A stretch of DNA of 64,000 nucleotides from Balanoglossus misakiensis (taxonomy: Eukaryota; Hemichordata): NCBI GenBank assembly GCA_040954595.2, contig CM082577.2, positions 17,918,001-17,982,000 on the forward strand. Reading direction: 5' to 3'. The notes under the pieces were generated by a model. It saw only the letters and a program-made list of their open reading frames with translations, searched no databases and was not told the DNA's origin. This document shows positions 20,357 through 34,285 of the stretch, in pieces. Positions within the stretch are counted from its first letter, which is position 1, and every line of letters starts with the position of its first letter. Position numbers and translations under genes: made by a program.

Positions 20357-21790
20357 TAGGTCCCATTGGTATGTACCATGGGACCTAAATGGGATAGGTT
20401 GCGTCTGTATGTATGTATGTATGTATGTATGTATGTCTGTATGTCCGTCCACATCAAAAACTTGAAAACTGCTGCGCGTATGACCTCGATATTTGGTGTG
20501 TAGATGCAGGCAGGGCTGTAGATGGGAGTTTGTTCAAATGAAGTTGTCATTGCCAAAAATATGCAAATTAGCTGGGAAAATGTGAAATTGGCCAAAACTC
20601 AAAAACTCGACAACCACTGGTCATATTGATTTGAAAATTGGTATGCATGTACCTTATGTCAACCTCATACAGTCCTGTATGTTTTGAGCTAATATCATCG
20701 ATTTCCTATTTTTTATGCATTTTTTTGTATTTTTCCATGTTATTGGTAAAAAGTCTTCATTTCTGAAAGTGATGGGCTTACTTCTTTGAAATTTAGTATG
20801 AAGCTTCCTAATGGTTGTCTGAGTAACCATAGTTTTGTTCAAATTGTTGCAAAATTTGCATATTTATAATTTTGAGCAATATTTGCCATTTTTGGTCAAT
20901 TTTTTTATCTTCAAAACCGCATGCCAGATTGCTTTGCAATTTGGTAGGCATGTTCGTAGGGGTAACCTAAGTAATATGTTGTAAAAAATGTGATATTTTC
21001 ATAAATGTGTTATCAGGGAAACTTTTGCAATTTTTGTCAAAAATTGTTTTCTCTGAAACCGCTTGTCATATTGCATTGAACTTTGGCAGCATGTTCCTTG
21101 TAGTGATTGAAGTAAGATATTGTACAATTTTGGTGATATTTGCATATTTGTGTTTTTGCCACTTTTGAACAAATATTTTCTGTGAAACTGCTTGTTGGAT
21201 TGCTTTAAAATTTGTTTTTTCTCTGATTGCTTTGAAATTTAGGATATAATTTCATAACACATACATGTATATGTGCAACCTTTATTCAATTCTGATATCA
21301 GAAATATTCAATATTTAGCGAGTTTTTTTGTAAGTTTCTTTGTTGATGGTTAGCAAATCTTCTCCTAAACCAATTGTCCAGTTGTTTTTAAAGTTACTAT
21401 TTACAAGGAATTGTTACCCCGAACTAAGACATTAATACATAACTTTAAAGTTTAATAGGCCAGCTGTTACAGAGACCACCAGCTATTAAATTTTTAATTA
21501 CCAGTGGCAGGTCAGTGTGTGTCTGTCTGTTCCAGGGCTGACTGAAAGAAGTTGCTTCTCATATGTGTTTGTACAGACAATATTTGGTCAATTTTTTTTC
21601 TAGCACCACTTGTAAGACTGCCATGACACATGACAGTTTATTGAGCATGTTCCTTGTTAATTTTTTTACATTCCATATTTCTATATGGTAAGATCATATC
21701 TGCTTGCAATGTCACCTGTAATATTTCTTCTGGTGTGTCACTGTTTCCGCATAATCCTCAAATGGGACCACAGTGTCCTTGACGCTATTT
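20357..21790 (-). repeat. R1 interspersed repeat, copy B (inverted)
   Basis: Complete R1 unit of about 1.43 kb on the minus strand, from the aggtcccat palindrome and gtatgtat microsatellite (20.4 kb) to tgtccttgacgcta (21.79 kb). It is the reverse complement of copy D at 32868-34285 with few differences. The interior repeats the theme of a polarised block, ttgcatatttntgnttttgcc, several times. Confidence 0.75.
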
Positions 21791-22928
21791 TTATTACACG
21801 TTAGTAGCAGTGGTCTGAAATATGTCAATATCGACTAATTACGGCAATCGATATGCTTATTTTCTGATGGCAGTGCTCGAACATTGACAGGCAGTGATGA
21901 GCACTTGTCCCGGATCTCTTGAATTGTACTGCAAGGTGAGCGGAAGTTGCCCACTAAGCCCATATGACGTGTCACTGACTGAACAAAGTCACTGGTGACT
22001 CGAAAAATTATCCACACTACATGCAAAGGTATAGGGCTGACTCAGAGAAATTTCTAGAAATCCTCAAATTGACTCGAAGCTTTTAAAAATTATGTATGTT
22101 AGAGGCGAGCAGGCCATGGACTGTACCGTTCTCTGGTGGCGAAGGTTAGCATTGGGGTTTGGGTTAGCAATATGTCGCCGGAGATTTTGTGTCCCAGCTG
22201 TAGATGGAAGTGTATGGCGTGGCAGGTAGTCTTTTTCGAACATCCGTGGTAGCCATCATAAAAAGTTGTCGGTGTCAGGGCTAAATCAAATAGTGTTGAG
22301 GTAAGATTGATTTGTTGAGTTACAGTTGGGGATCCTTGAAACCAGCTGAAAGCGCAGGCACTCTATTACATGTTGACTGGGGTGTCTTGACGCCAATTTT
22401 TATTTTGTTCATAACTCGATTAAATCGCTGCCCGCTGTCACCAAAAAACTAATCAGTTCTTGCTATTCGTAAATGGAACCTGTGTACTAAAGCTCATTGA
22501 AATCTGATCAGCCATTTTTGAAAAATCGAGCTAACAGACAGACAGACACACACACACACACACACGCAGATCACGTGATAACATTACTCCCATGATACTG
22601 CATATGTGAGTAAAATAAGGAAGGTGTATAGGCTAGGAAGTATTTTTACTGGTTTTACTGGTGTGTGTGGACACATTTTGTCCGACTCTGCCCCAAGTTA
22701 ACGCCCTTTACAGTTAAAATAACTGTGTAGTCTATCATGTGACAATGGTGAGTTGAGGAGTCAGAAGAAATCAAGTGTCTTTTAATCATACTTTCTGATC
22801 GCACATTTGCGGCCGTTGTAAGAGAGACCAAGTGTATTCTTGACCGTTGAATTTCCTTATGCTGCTGACAACCACGCTTCCAGTTTCGACTTGGGGGCTG
22901 ATCACCAGTTAACTCTTCTATACCAGAT

Positions 22929-23057
22929 ACCCTTAGTTGGGTATACACTCAATTTGGGTACAATTCGAGACATGTAGCACTCGCCTAACGGCTCGTGCTA
23001 CATGTCTCGAATTGTACCCAAATCTTGTGCATACCCGCCTGCAGCGGGGGTTATTGC
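22929..23057. mobile_element. HB-1 hairpin alone, copy e
   Basis: Palindrome without a body. Its arms are those of HB-1 (ttgggtacaattcgagacat and complement). The apex at 22980-22995, read on the minus strand, is CGAG-CC-GTTA-GG-CGAG, identical to copy a. Confidence 0.75.
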
Positions 23058-23946
23058 TTAAACAACTTAAATCACTAAATCACTATTATGATCTACCATA
23101 GAACTTCTTAAATGACCAACCATTCTGCTTTTGCAGAATCCTTGGATGTTAATAAGCTGTCTTCATATGAGTCACAAGCTCTACAGTAGCTTAGTAGTTG
23201 TGAAATGTATTTTACGCAATAAGCTGGACCTGATGGAATATTACTGGACAAATAAGGAAAGTTTATGATTTCAAAGTTAAAATCATCCCTTTTGGCGGTT
23301 TCGCCATACATTTTAGTGACATTTTTCCCTGGGTGCCAACGGTCTGTTTGCCTACGAGATGTAGGTAAATGATGGAATAACCTTTCATCCATAATATCAA
23401 GTCAACTTGAAAGTTTTTTACTTTGTGTCATAACTACCAATCAGGTTGGCAGACAGTTACATGACCAGGAATTTTTCCTGTCAATCATTATTTTGTGTGA
23501 TCAAGACACCATCTCAACAAGACGTTTCGTCTATCCGTGCATTTTGACTTAAATGCTATTCCAAAACTGCTGGTGTGATAGAATTTAAAAAAATAAATCA
23601 CAGACATCATCATGTTCAAGTTTGCATTTGTGGCAAGACTTATAGCAGGTCTTGCCGAACTTTCAAGTCCTGGCAGTGGGTCTGTGTTTCTGCAAAAATA
23701 TAAATGGTCCTGAAGACAGAATCTCATGCCTGTGACCTCTAACAAATTTATTACATGTTTCCACCATTTATACATTATACATTTTGATGATCAGTTGGAT
23801 GCAGAGTTTCGATCTTCATGCTGCACTTGCTCAAAAGCCCTCAACCCTTCCAGGAATACGCTGACTCACCAATGAATCGAGTAGCAATCGTTCAGGATAG
23901 CAAAGTTTGATCCAATTTGTTGTTTGGTAATACAAAAGTTCATTAA

Positions 23947-24583
23947 GGGATCATTCAGTTTTTACGGCCCGGGGGGGGGGGGGGGGGGGGGGGAGCAAGT
24001 TGTGTCATGGGTTTTCAAAATCAGGCCGACCCCCCTTCACCCAGGACCAAAAAATGATGACCCCCCCCCCCTTTGACAGACCCAAAAATATGATAACCCC
24101 CCCCCCCCCCACGCCGAAAACATTCGCCATCCTGATCCTATGTACACTGTATGCAATAAAGGGAATGAAGCTCCTCACACCTCAATTATAAATTTCTTAA
24201 AAGTAATTGAAGTATATAATAGTATATCGTTGCAATAAAGAAATCTATGAACAAATTAAAATGACAAGTCAATACAATACTTGCTAGAATTGGTAAAACA
24301 AGAAAAGTGGCAGGGGTGGGCTTGGGAGGGGGTGTCCCCCTCCCACACAACATTTTGTAAAATACGGTGCTCAAAGTTGCATTTTAATGAACTCAAAAGC
24401 AAATTAACTCAATGTTAGGGAGGACAAATTTTAATTTTGCCACTCCACTCAAAGTAAGCATTGGGGTGGGGTGGCAAGAAGTCTGCCCTGGTACACTAGA
24501 CAAACCAGCGAATAAATGATATGTGGCGAAGAATGGAGGGGGTGGGTGTGGGAGGGGGTGTTAAGTGACCCCCCCTGGATTTT
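23947..24583. mobile_element. TTAA-site element with G tract, copy 2
   Basis: Starts directly after TTAA (23943-23946) with gggatcattcagtttttacg. It contains an uninterrupted G tract of about 24 bases or more near 23970-23993 and C tracts near 24060 and 24100. It shares the aataaagaaatctatgaac block with copy 1. The right end is missing: at about 24583 it passes into an R1 fragment. Confidence 0.7.
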
Positions 24584-24584
24584 G

Positions 24585-24775
24585 CCTGATTTCTCTTGAA
24601 CCGTTTGTCAGATTGCTATGATATTTGAAAAGCATATTCCAATTGTATATTATATTGTTAGGTCATGTCTGCTTGCCAATTTCACTTGCATGTGATTTTT
24701 ATTCCAGTGTAGCCCTATGATTTTTTTTCTGGGCAATCCTCAAATAGGGACCAAAGTGTCCTTGACGTTATGTTT
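24585..24775 (-). repeat. R1 fragment
   Basis: Only the terminal part of R1 remains, ending caaatagggaccaaagtgtc and then cttgacgtta. Confidence 0.6.
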
Positions 24776-25380
24776 TAAATTCAGATATTCCAAGTTATGC
24801 ACAGAATTTTACGAATGTCTTACAGATTGCAGTAGAAACACAATTCACTTCAAAACTTTTTGACACTACAGTATGTGTATATGGGCTTAAAAAGAGCTTC
24901 ATGATTTGCTGAACCCAATGAGATTCTCAAGAGACAAATCCAGAAATCAGGGTTATTTTAAAGAGGTTTTGTTAATTTGCAAAATAACAATTTATGAAAA
25001 TTGCGAAAATCAGGCAAGAACTATGATGTCATTTTTCTACACTACGGCGGCCAAAGATATAAAAAAAATTGCAAAATTAAAAAAATTTCAGTACCTTTTT
25101 AAAAACCATATAATTGGAACAGCAAACCATGTAATCGGAACAGCACATATTATTTTGGGGGGTCTTATAGTTTTACTCAGATACCATGACTCATGGTAAG
25201 AGCATTCTCTAAGATAAATTGTGCGTTCCAATCCCTGGAGGATCTGCAAGTATGTGGACATGACAAGAAGTGTGCTTCTGAAATTACTCCACTTTGTCTC
25301 CAAATACTTAGTAATGCACTGTGGCAACAAGGGTCCAGGGTTTAATTTGTAAGTTTTAAAAGTCAAATACAATATTTAAC

Positions 25381-25570
25381 TTACCGTTAATGTCATTTTA
25401 TAAGTCGCGGCGGTATTATAAGTGGCACCCCTTCTTTGAACAACTTGTTTGGGAGGAGATTTTCAGAAAATGAATACAACAGAACATCGGTATTATATAA
25501 GTCGCACCCCCTTTTCGGCACACACTGTCACTCATAAAAGGCGTGTCTTATAAAATGACTTTTACGGTAA
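25381..25570. mobile_element. MITE with TTACCGT ends
   Basis: 190 bp, with ends ttaccgttaatgtcatttta and taaaatgacttttacggtaa in inverted orientation. The interior repeats ttataagtcgcacccc-like blocks. Non-coding. Confidence 0.65.
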
Positions 25571-28534
25571 TAACTTATCCAATTTTTTTTTTATTTTGAA
25601 ATAATTCCTTCTATATTTTTATAACAATGAAAATTCATTGCTATATCATAAAAATAATAAGAATCCATTAAGGTATAATTATGAAGCAGCATACTACATG
25701 TATAGGCAATACATACCCAGGGTACACCACTATCATTTTTCAAGTGTTAATTGTCTATGGGTTTTGCCTAGTTTTGGCAAACTGTGAACTTCATATTTGT
25801 AATAAATACATGTACAAAAATTAAATTCTTCAGATGGATTTAACATACTCATCATCTTACTATATCATGTACACATTTCAAAAGCATTACACTTTATGAA
25901 ATTTATACCCTTTTAGCTAATATATGGCTCTTCAAATGATACTCTGTCTGTTGATTGTCAACTCCTAAACTGTCTGAAGTTGTACTTTGCATTTCCGCTG
26001 TTAGTTCTTCATGCTCACCTGTTACAAAACATTGATCTGTATCACTGTTTACAGCATTGACATATTCTTTTGATGTCTAATTGGAACAACATAACTATAG
26101 TACTGCGGTTTATTGCAATCGCTATAGGAGGACTTTACCGACAAGTCACAACCCGCCAGAAAAACCTCAATTGCGCACTGCTGTCGCTAAACAGTCGACT
26201 GCTAAAACTAGCCGTAGCTCAAGTTCCTAGACTAGTCACTGTCAGACAAGTAATGCGATTAGCCCACCCGGTGATTATGCAGATAAAACTGCCAACGTTT
26301 CCCACCATTAGTTATGTGTGATGTACTATATTCCCCCATAATGCATTGCAATGGACCTCCGTATTGTAATTTGATGCTGGCCAGTGTTGTACAGTCCTGT
26401 GATTATCAATGGCATGATTTAGCCAAGTAGACAAGGAAATGATTTGGTTCTTTGCAAAAAGCGATCTATCAGCCCATCATATATGTTGCTAACTTATCCT
26501 ACCTTGAAACATACTGTTGCTGGGGTTGTGACACCCCCATGGCCACAGTAATTAGTTCATGCCATTTAGATATCACCATTCACAATGATGAAGTCACGAT
26601 ATGTGGCTGATAAGGGGTTTTGGTCATTATTCCCCATTCTGTGCTATTTTACTCCTTTAAATTCCAGAAAACATAGTTCTAGATGAAAAATGTTTGTTCC
26701 AAGCAGAAATAATTACAGTTGAAGATGGCTAACCCTGCTGCGGTATTGTGAACACCCCTTCGGTCAAAATAGATGGAACCAGAGAAGATTTCTTGCTATG
26801 TTGTTTTCTGCATAACAGTCATAGCTGTGTCTGATGCTATCCTTGTGCTGGTATCAGATTTCAGTTAGGGCATTGGTAATCAATCTGTCACGTTGGTGAC
26901 CTTAGGCTACAACTCCAGTCTTCATGTCCCTGTAAACTGTCACTGTGTCTCTGTAACTGTCAGCCTCTGGAGTGTGGACAAGCTTTCCCTGCCTTGTACT
27001 GCCAGCTATGGGGAAAATGTTGACCTTCAGAAGTTAAAAGAGTTATCCTTGCGAAGGGGATTCGAGTGTTGGTCTTCTTATGGAAAGTTGGTGTAAAATT
27101 CTGTGGTTTGTCTATGAACTGGAAAAGCAGTCAGTGTGGAATGTGTCACCATTGGAAAACTAACAGCTGGGAAATACATGTTATTTAAATAGCCTGGGAT
27201 CAAGCTCCTACTGGAATACTTTCTTGGATTCTGCAGAAAATCATCTTCTGAGTTCTTCATTCTTGTTTATTTTAACTCCTTGAAACATTCCACGCACCGG
27301 ACCAGATTTTCAGCAGCAGCCTTCACTGCCCAAGTCCTCCACTTTATAAGTTCGTGATATGCTGCAAGGTTAATTTATCTTTGGCAGCCATATTGTTTTC
27401 CATCTCCGCTGAGGTCCTCAGGATATTAAAGTTTCAGTTCCTGTGGCATGTCAGAATTTCATGTATATTGCTGTACTCAATCATCAGCATTGTGGAACAA
27501 CAAAGTTTTACGGTCCAAAATTGAATAATATTCCTCCTGTGTTTGTTACACGAGCTTGTGCATTGCTATTGAAAAAATTGACTTGCAGCAGATAAATGAT
27601 CTGTTCTTCAGATTGTGTACATTTGTTAAAAAAAAACGACAACAGTACAACTGCACTATGGTCGTACCTATCTGCAAAGACAAGAAGAAATTTTACTATT
27701 CCAAAGATTCCTCAGTGGCTGTCCAGAAGAACAAAAAACGTAAGTGAGACATTTATTGAGACAAGAAATAAGTGCATTGGAATGTGAACTGTTGTACAAA
27801 ATACCCTTCAGATGTATTCTGAAATGCATAAGCTAGTCAATGGGTCAACAGTCTTGGCAGGCAAAATATTCAGGAAGGGAACTCACTATAATGATTTGGC
27901 AAGTTTAATAATACATGTACTGTGATATAGGCACTGAACAAGATTGCAGATCAGAGATATAGTCTGTTATTTTCCAACTAACTGAATGAAGTATTACATT
28001 GCACATTTAAAAACACATTGACTTTTCTGTTTGTGTTAAAGCTATTGTGTTTCCAAATGTCAGTTTTGGTGTTTAACTTGTACAAAAGGAATGGGATTAC
28101 AAATAATTCTAAAACCAGGCCAGTATTTTTAAAATATTGATGATGAAAGTGCTTAAGTCAAATAACCTGTGTGGAAACTGAGTACCAGATAGTCACAGAT
28201 AACTTTTTGGTAACCGTAATCCTGCAGTACTAATAGTCATTACATTGAAATATGTTCATTCTAATGGGAAGCTGGTTTATTTCTGTTTGTTGTCACAGGA
28301 CTGGTGTAATTATATAAAGTAGTGTGTCAGCTTCATGACAACTTATTTTCAATCACAAATCTCTTGTTCATAAATTTTCTTCAACAAAAACCCCACAGAT
28401 AAATGGAAAGCTCTTTTTATGGATTTTTAGCTCTGTTGTCACTTGTGTCAGCCGAGCTGTAGCAGTAGGTTGATAAGTGTCCGTCGTCCATCAACTTTTG
28501 GTATTTCAATCTTCTTCTTTACAACAACATTGCA

Positions 28535-28780
28535 TATTTAGCTGAAATTTGGTTGGAATGTGTGTTATGGTGTCCTTAACTGATTTTGTTAATTTGGATT
28601 TGATCGGGTCATGAATATGCAAATTAGATCTAAAAATAGAATTTTTGGTCAAAAATCTTCTTCTCCATAACTACATGTATGATGGAGCTGAAATTTGGTA
28701 GGAATGTGTGTTATGGTGTCCCTACCTGATTTTGTAAATTTGGATTTGATGGGGTCATGAATATGCAAATTAGAACCTTG
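28535..28780 (+). repeat. Two-copy direct repeat, about 145 bp apart
   Basis: The block tttggtnggaatgtgtgtta to gtcatgaatatgcaaattag occurs twice, at 28547-28627 and about 28692-28773. Function unknown. Confidence 0.7.
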
Positions 28781-29096
28781 GTGCTTCCTTTTGATGTTGT
28801 TCTTTAGGATTCAATTCTTTCTTTCTTTAGCACAATGAATCAAGCTGAATTTGGATAAATACTTGTGATGTCTATGTTTGGTTTTGTTCAATAGAATAAA
28901 ATTGTTATGAATTAAAACCTAGGGTATTCATATCATTGCCCAGGTTACACTGTTAAAGTCAGCAGAGCTCTTTTGACTGATAGGTCACTTGCATTTCTGT
29001 GTCATCAAAATTTGTAGCACCAGAAGTGATTGTTTTTGCATGTACCAGGGCATTGGGAAAATCAAGGTTATGTTACACAGGGTCAGACATTACTTA

Positions 29097-30087
29097 GAGA
29101 ATAATGAACGCCCCAAAGACCCATAATGGACGAAAGCACACATTGTGCGTCATAATATACGAGGCGAAGCCGAGTATATTATGGAGCACAATGTGTGCTT
29201 GAGTCCATTATGGGTCTTTGGGGCGTTCATTATTCTCATTATTTTATAGTTTTGTCAATGCCAGTGAATTTGCAGACTTCAAAAAGTATAGGTGCGAACA
29301 ATTCAGACTCGGACACGGAGATCAAGAACAGAGCAATGGCGTACGCGTAAACAAAAGGTCACCTGATCGCGGTGTGTCAGTGTACTGTACATTTCTAGTA
29401 TCATATTCAAACATCAGGAAATAAATAATGAAGGTTTATTTACGCATGTGAAAATTCATTTAAGGGTTCTGCTGAAATATATCTGAAAAAGTTTCGATTT
29501 TTGTGTTATCTTGGGGAGGACTCGGGGAATATTTGAATTCGTTTGCGTTCTCAGGAAAGTTCACGTATACGGGCGCTCGGAAGGTTGCAATACATAAACA
29601 AACTCGCCCTCGATCGACCCTCCGTACCGCGTAGACAACATGACAGTGACACTTGCGGCATATTTTTTTACGTATAGCTTCGTTGACATGACTGCTTGGT
29701 ACATGGTATGGTGAACGAATGTCAAATCCAGCATCATGGAGAGGTTTGCTTTACGTGCGTGAGCGAGCCATGTTGACTGCGCGTGATTCAAGAGCAGACG
29801 ACATGTGCTGCAGCCGTAGGAAGAAAGAATAAACAAAACGCCAGTCGAGGACAGATTTGGAAATTAATAAATATCGCCGTATTCTGTGTACGTTTGCATT
29901 TCTTTTTTTAGCCCTTAAAATGTTCGCATTGTTTGAAATCCTCCGTTATTCAGTCGGAAATTGTACACGTCCACTGGTTCTTGGGCGCGTCGCGCATCCA
30001 TCGAATAACACGATACATTATCAGTAATAATGTATAGCTATGACGTCACAAAATTCACTGGTATTGATAAAGCTATAATATAATATA
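29097..30087 (+). mobile_element. HB-6 hairpin element
   Basis: The hairpin, 29097-29237, opens gagaataatgaacgcccc and closes ggggcgttcattattctc. The body runs to about 30087 and ends ctataatataata, answering ttattttatag at its left edge. The apex at 29160-29174 is CGAG-GC-GAA-GC-CGAG on the stem cataatata/tatattatg. The heptamer GCGAAGC is the classic hyper-stable DNA mini-hairpin. The body, about 850 bp, has no credible gene. Confidence 0.75.
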
Positions 30088-30122
30088 AAAAAGAAAATGC
30101 TGTATATGATTAAATTGTGAAA

Positions 30123-30318
30123 TACTGTGAACCGCAAAATTTTCACGATATTAAAACGCAACTGTTACACGGCGATTAATTTTTGCATTCTTGTATTTCA
30201 CTGACTACATCCTTATCTCCGAAAAACATTTTTCCATGACTTTTTATTATCATGTTATTTTGGCTCTCGCGAAGAAGCAACAATTTATCCTTTGGGAACT
30301 TATCCTGTTTTACAGTAT
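30123..30318. mobile_element. TA-site MITE, copy 1
   Basis: Diverged copy of the element at 56964-57168. It shares attttcacgata, tatctccgaaaaacattttt and the right end cctgttttacagta. The left end has decayed to tactgtgaaccgc. Confidence 0.6.
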
Positions 30319-31490
30319 CTGAATTATGTGCAAACTTCAATAATAATCTGGGAATCAGTGCAGCACATGCATTATCATTTCTGGCAAAGATATGACAGAC
30401 TGTAGAACAACAATGTCTATGATTTGCACGTGTTTGTATCATGTCTTACCATGAGAAGAACCTGGAGATTTTTGCTTTCATCTGTGGTTGTTGTGTTATC
30501 TGAGACAATATTCTGGATTGGTTGATGCCTTTATAGTTGGGACGGTGACAATTGATGGGCCCTATTACATGATGTGACAGATACATGTAGTTTGTATTCC
30601 TGTAATAATCCACCATTTACTACATCATACATGATAAATGTTCAACAATCCCACCCAGTGGTTGCATAACATAACCTAATGCACCCTCTCCCTTCTTTTA
30701 AAAGCTTTACCCCCCCCCTCCCATGGACATCATGGTTTGAAAGGCTACATGTCAAATTCCTTTGAAGATGGCAAAACGATTTGCCAAAATAGTCAAATTC
30801 CTTGGGGGAAAACGACTAGACAAAGTGACAATACTTTTATTGCTCTCAGTATCAGACAGCTACATGTACAAGTTATATATGTATGTAGTTGTCTTAGGAC
30901 TCTATTTCCGACTGTTGGAAGAATGGCTATTATCTGTAGTAAAAGGAACTGCAGGAAATACTGCAGAAATATCTCTTTTTCATCCATCAGGACAAATAGG
31001 TTACCTCCGTTGGTCTGTCCGTCCACCTGTCTGGAGCCATCACTCAGACATGCCTGGACTGTATTTCATTTAAATTTCGAATTAGGGCAATGTACTGTGA
31101 TGTACATGTTCATTTCAATTTGTGTTGCAATATGATCCAATATGATCACCAGGTGATAAAAGGTAATTTCTGGATGTATTTTTAAAAAGGCAGACTTACT
31201 TCCATCATTATACATTCATTTAGATTGTATTGGTGTGAAATAGGATCAGAAATAGTCAACTAGCCAGGCTATGGGCGCCTATGGTAGTACATGTAATCTG
31301 TTTAGATTTGTAGGTTTGGCTTTGTAAACTTGCAGCTTTTTGCCTATTTTGATATATGCTCATGGATGATGTTAACCCCCAGTGAATGTTGCCATTTTTG
31401 TGGTGCCCCATGTTGGCAGAACTCAATACACAGTTGTTTACCATGTATTAATCCAGTACTGCGTACCAGCTACTTGATAAACTATATTAT

Positions 31491-32140
31491 AAGGTTATTC
31501 ACAAAATACCGGGATTTATGTCCGAGTACATCGTGCAGCGCAGGTATTGTCCGAGACGCGCAGCGTCGAGGACAATACCGAAGCGTACGATGTACGAGGA
31601 CATAAATCCCGGTATTTTGTGAATAACCTTATTATTATACACCTTTTCCGGACGTCCTTGATGAACGATAAAGAATAAATTGGCCGCTATCGGACTTTCT
31701 AGTTTTCAGACGCCACCATGATGTAATTTGCATATCGAACGCGCCTTCACCTCGCGCATCAGGTGATGCTAGTGTCGAACTGCCTGTCTCACGCACGACG
31801 TTCTACGCTGCTTGCGCTGAAATGAACGCGCTCGCCTGTTCGTTCACAGATTCCTTCGACTGAAATTTCAGCGTGGATTTTGACTTATTTCGCATCTTGG
31901 GTCACCAATAATTTTGTTTAATAATGGCTGTGTACTTTTTATATAAATTTTCGTCAGAGTAGGGTTAATATCATCATTGTTTACATTGATCACCGGTCCT
32001 GTGAGGTCAAAGTCACAATGCGTCCAATAACCCTGTGGGTTATGGGACTCCGCGTCCTCATTTGAATAATTATTGTACGGTGATACCGCGAATTATTGTA
32101 TTACGGAACTCCATAGGTTACAGCAGTAGGTGTATAATAA
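31491..32140 (+). mobile_element. HB-5 hairpin element
   Basis: The hairpin, 31491-31630, opens aaggttattcacaaaatacc and closes with its complement. The body runs to 32140 with inverted ends ttattattatacacct and aggtgtataataa. The apex at 31552-31570 is CGAG-ACGC-GCA-GCGT-CGAG on stem gtattgtc/gacaatac. The body includes a cgtccaataac CCAAT box. Confidence 0.8.
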
Positions 32141-32307
32141 TGAACATTACATGGTGTGAATATTACATTATGTCAAATAGTTAGCAAGTTTGTATCATTG
32201 GTTACCCAGATGAACTGTTCTATAGGTGTATTATCTCATCTTTCCTGTAATTTGTTTCACATTTGCTGTCAAAAATAGTCACTGCCAGATATTTCAGATC
32301 AATTTTT

Positions 32308-32415
32308 AGGTCCCATTTGGTATGTATACATGTACCAATTGGGACCTTATGGGATCAGTTGTGTGTACTGTGTGTGTGTATGTATGTCTGTATGTCTGTC
32401 CATATCAAAAACTTT
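32308..32415 (-). repeat. R1 end fragment
   Basis: The terminal palindrome (aggtcccatttggta ... ccaattgggacct) followed by a tgtatgtctg microsatellite, as at the end of full R1 copies. Confidence 0.6.
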
Positions 32416-32867
32416 AAAGGTACATGAGCTGCAACTGGATAAAAGAATTAAACTTTTAAATAAAAAAAATCTCATATATGGTTTAAATTATGTGTATTAA
32501 ATGATATTTGATGACAATATATCAAGCTCAACACTTATTTATGACAAAATGGCCAAAAATTAAAGAAAAACGAAATTCCTGCAATTTTTAAAAAAGTGCA
32601 ATATTGCAATGAAAAGGGAAAATATAATGTCTCAGCAGTGTACATTTACTTCCATGAGCTCATGTTTTGTTTATGACGTTTCATTACTGAAAATGCAACA
32701 TTTTCATTGTTTCTTGCATTTTCCATCGGTGTCGGCCATATTCACTTGCGACAAAGCTTTATTATTTATCTTGTTAATACTTGCATATGCACTCATATTT
32801 AGGGTTTATAATGCTTGTTCACTGCCTTCATCCGCATGGACTAATGGTAGTACAAATTGAAAAAAAA

Positions 32868-34285
32868 GCGTCAAGGACATTGTGGTCCCATTTGAGGATT
32901 ATGCAGAAACAGTGACACACCAGAAGAAAAATTACAGGTGACATTGCAAGCAGATATGATCTTACCATATAGAAATATGGAATGTAAAAAAATTAACAAG
33001 GAACATGCCCAATAAACTGTCATGTGCCATGGCAGTCTTACAAGTGGTGCTAGAAAAAAAAATTGACCAAAAATTGTCTGTACAAACACATATGAGAAGC
33101 AACTTCTTTCAGTCAGCCCTGGAACAGACAGACAGACAGACACACACTGACCTGCCACTGGTAATTCAAAATTTAATAGCTGGTGGTCTCTGTAACAGCT
33201 GGCTTATTAAAGTTATGTAAACATGTCTAAGGGGGTAACAACTCCTTGTAAACAGTAACTTTAAAAACAACTGTACACTTGGTTTAGGAGAAGATTTGCT
33301 AACCAAACACAAAGAAACTTACAAAAAAACTCGCTAAATATTGAATATTTCTGATATCAGAATTGAATACAAGTTGCACATATACATGTATGTGTTATGA
33401 AATTATATCCTAAATTTCAAAGCAATCAGAGAAAAAACAAATTTCAAAGCAATCCAACAAGCAGTTTCACAAAAAATATTTGTTCAAGAGTGGCAAAACA
33501 CAAATATGCAAATATCACCAAAATTGTACAATATCTTACTTCAATCACTACAAGGAACATGCTGCCAAAGTTAAATGCAATATGACAAGCGGTTTCAGAG
33601 AAAACAATTTTTGACAAATATTGCAAAAGTTTCCCCGATAACACATTTATGAAAATATCACATTTTTTTACAACATATTACTTAGGTTACCCCTACGAAC
33701 ATGCCTACCAAATTGCAAAGCAATCTGGCATACGGTTTTAAAGAAAAAAAATTGACCAAAAATGGCAAATATTGCTCAAAATTATAAATATGCAAATTTT
33801 GCAACAATTTGAACAAAACCATGGTTACTCAGACAACCATTAGGAAGCTTCATACTAAATTTCAAAGAAGTAAGCCCATCACTTTCAGAAATGAAGACTT
33901 TTTACCAATAACATGGAAAAATACAAAAAAATGCATAAAAAATAGGAAATCAATAATATTAGCTCAAAACATACAGGTCTGTATGAGGTTGACATAAGGT
34001 ACATGCATACCAATTTTCAAATCAATATGACCAGTGGTTGTTGAGTTTTTGAGTTTTGACCAATTTCACATTTTCCCAGCTAGTTTGCATATTTTTGGCA
34101 ATGACAACTTCGTTTGAACAAACTCCCATCTACAGCCCTGCCTGCATCTACACACCAAATATCGAGGTCATACGCGCAGCAGTTTTCAAGTTTTTGATGT
34201 GGACGGACATACAGACAGACATCCATCCATCCATACGGACGCAACCGATCCCATAAGGTCCCATGGTACATACCAATGGGACCTA
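32868..34285 (+). repeat. R1 interspersed repeat, copy D
   Basis: Full unit from gcgtcaaggacattgtggtc to the palindrome ggtcccatggtacatacc, about 1.42 kb. It is inverted relative to copy B 11 kb away in the same intron. Confidence 0.75.

Noticed and set aside
33752-33766. CArG (SRF) box ccaaaaatgg in MRTF intron
   Set aside because: It belongs to the R1 repeat and recurs in copy B; a short AT-rich motif is expected by chance.
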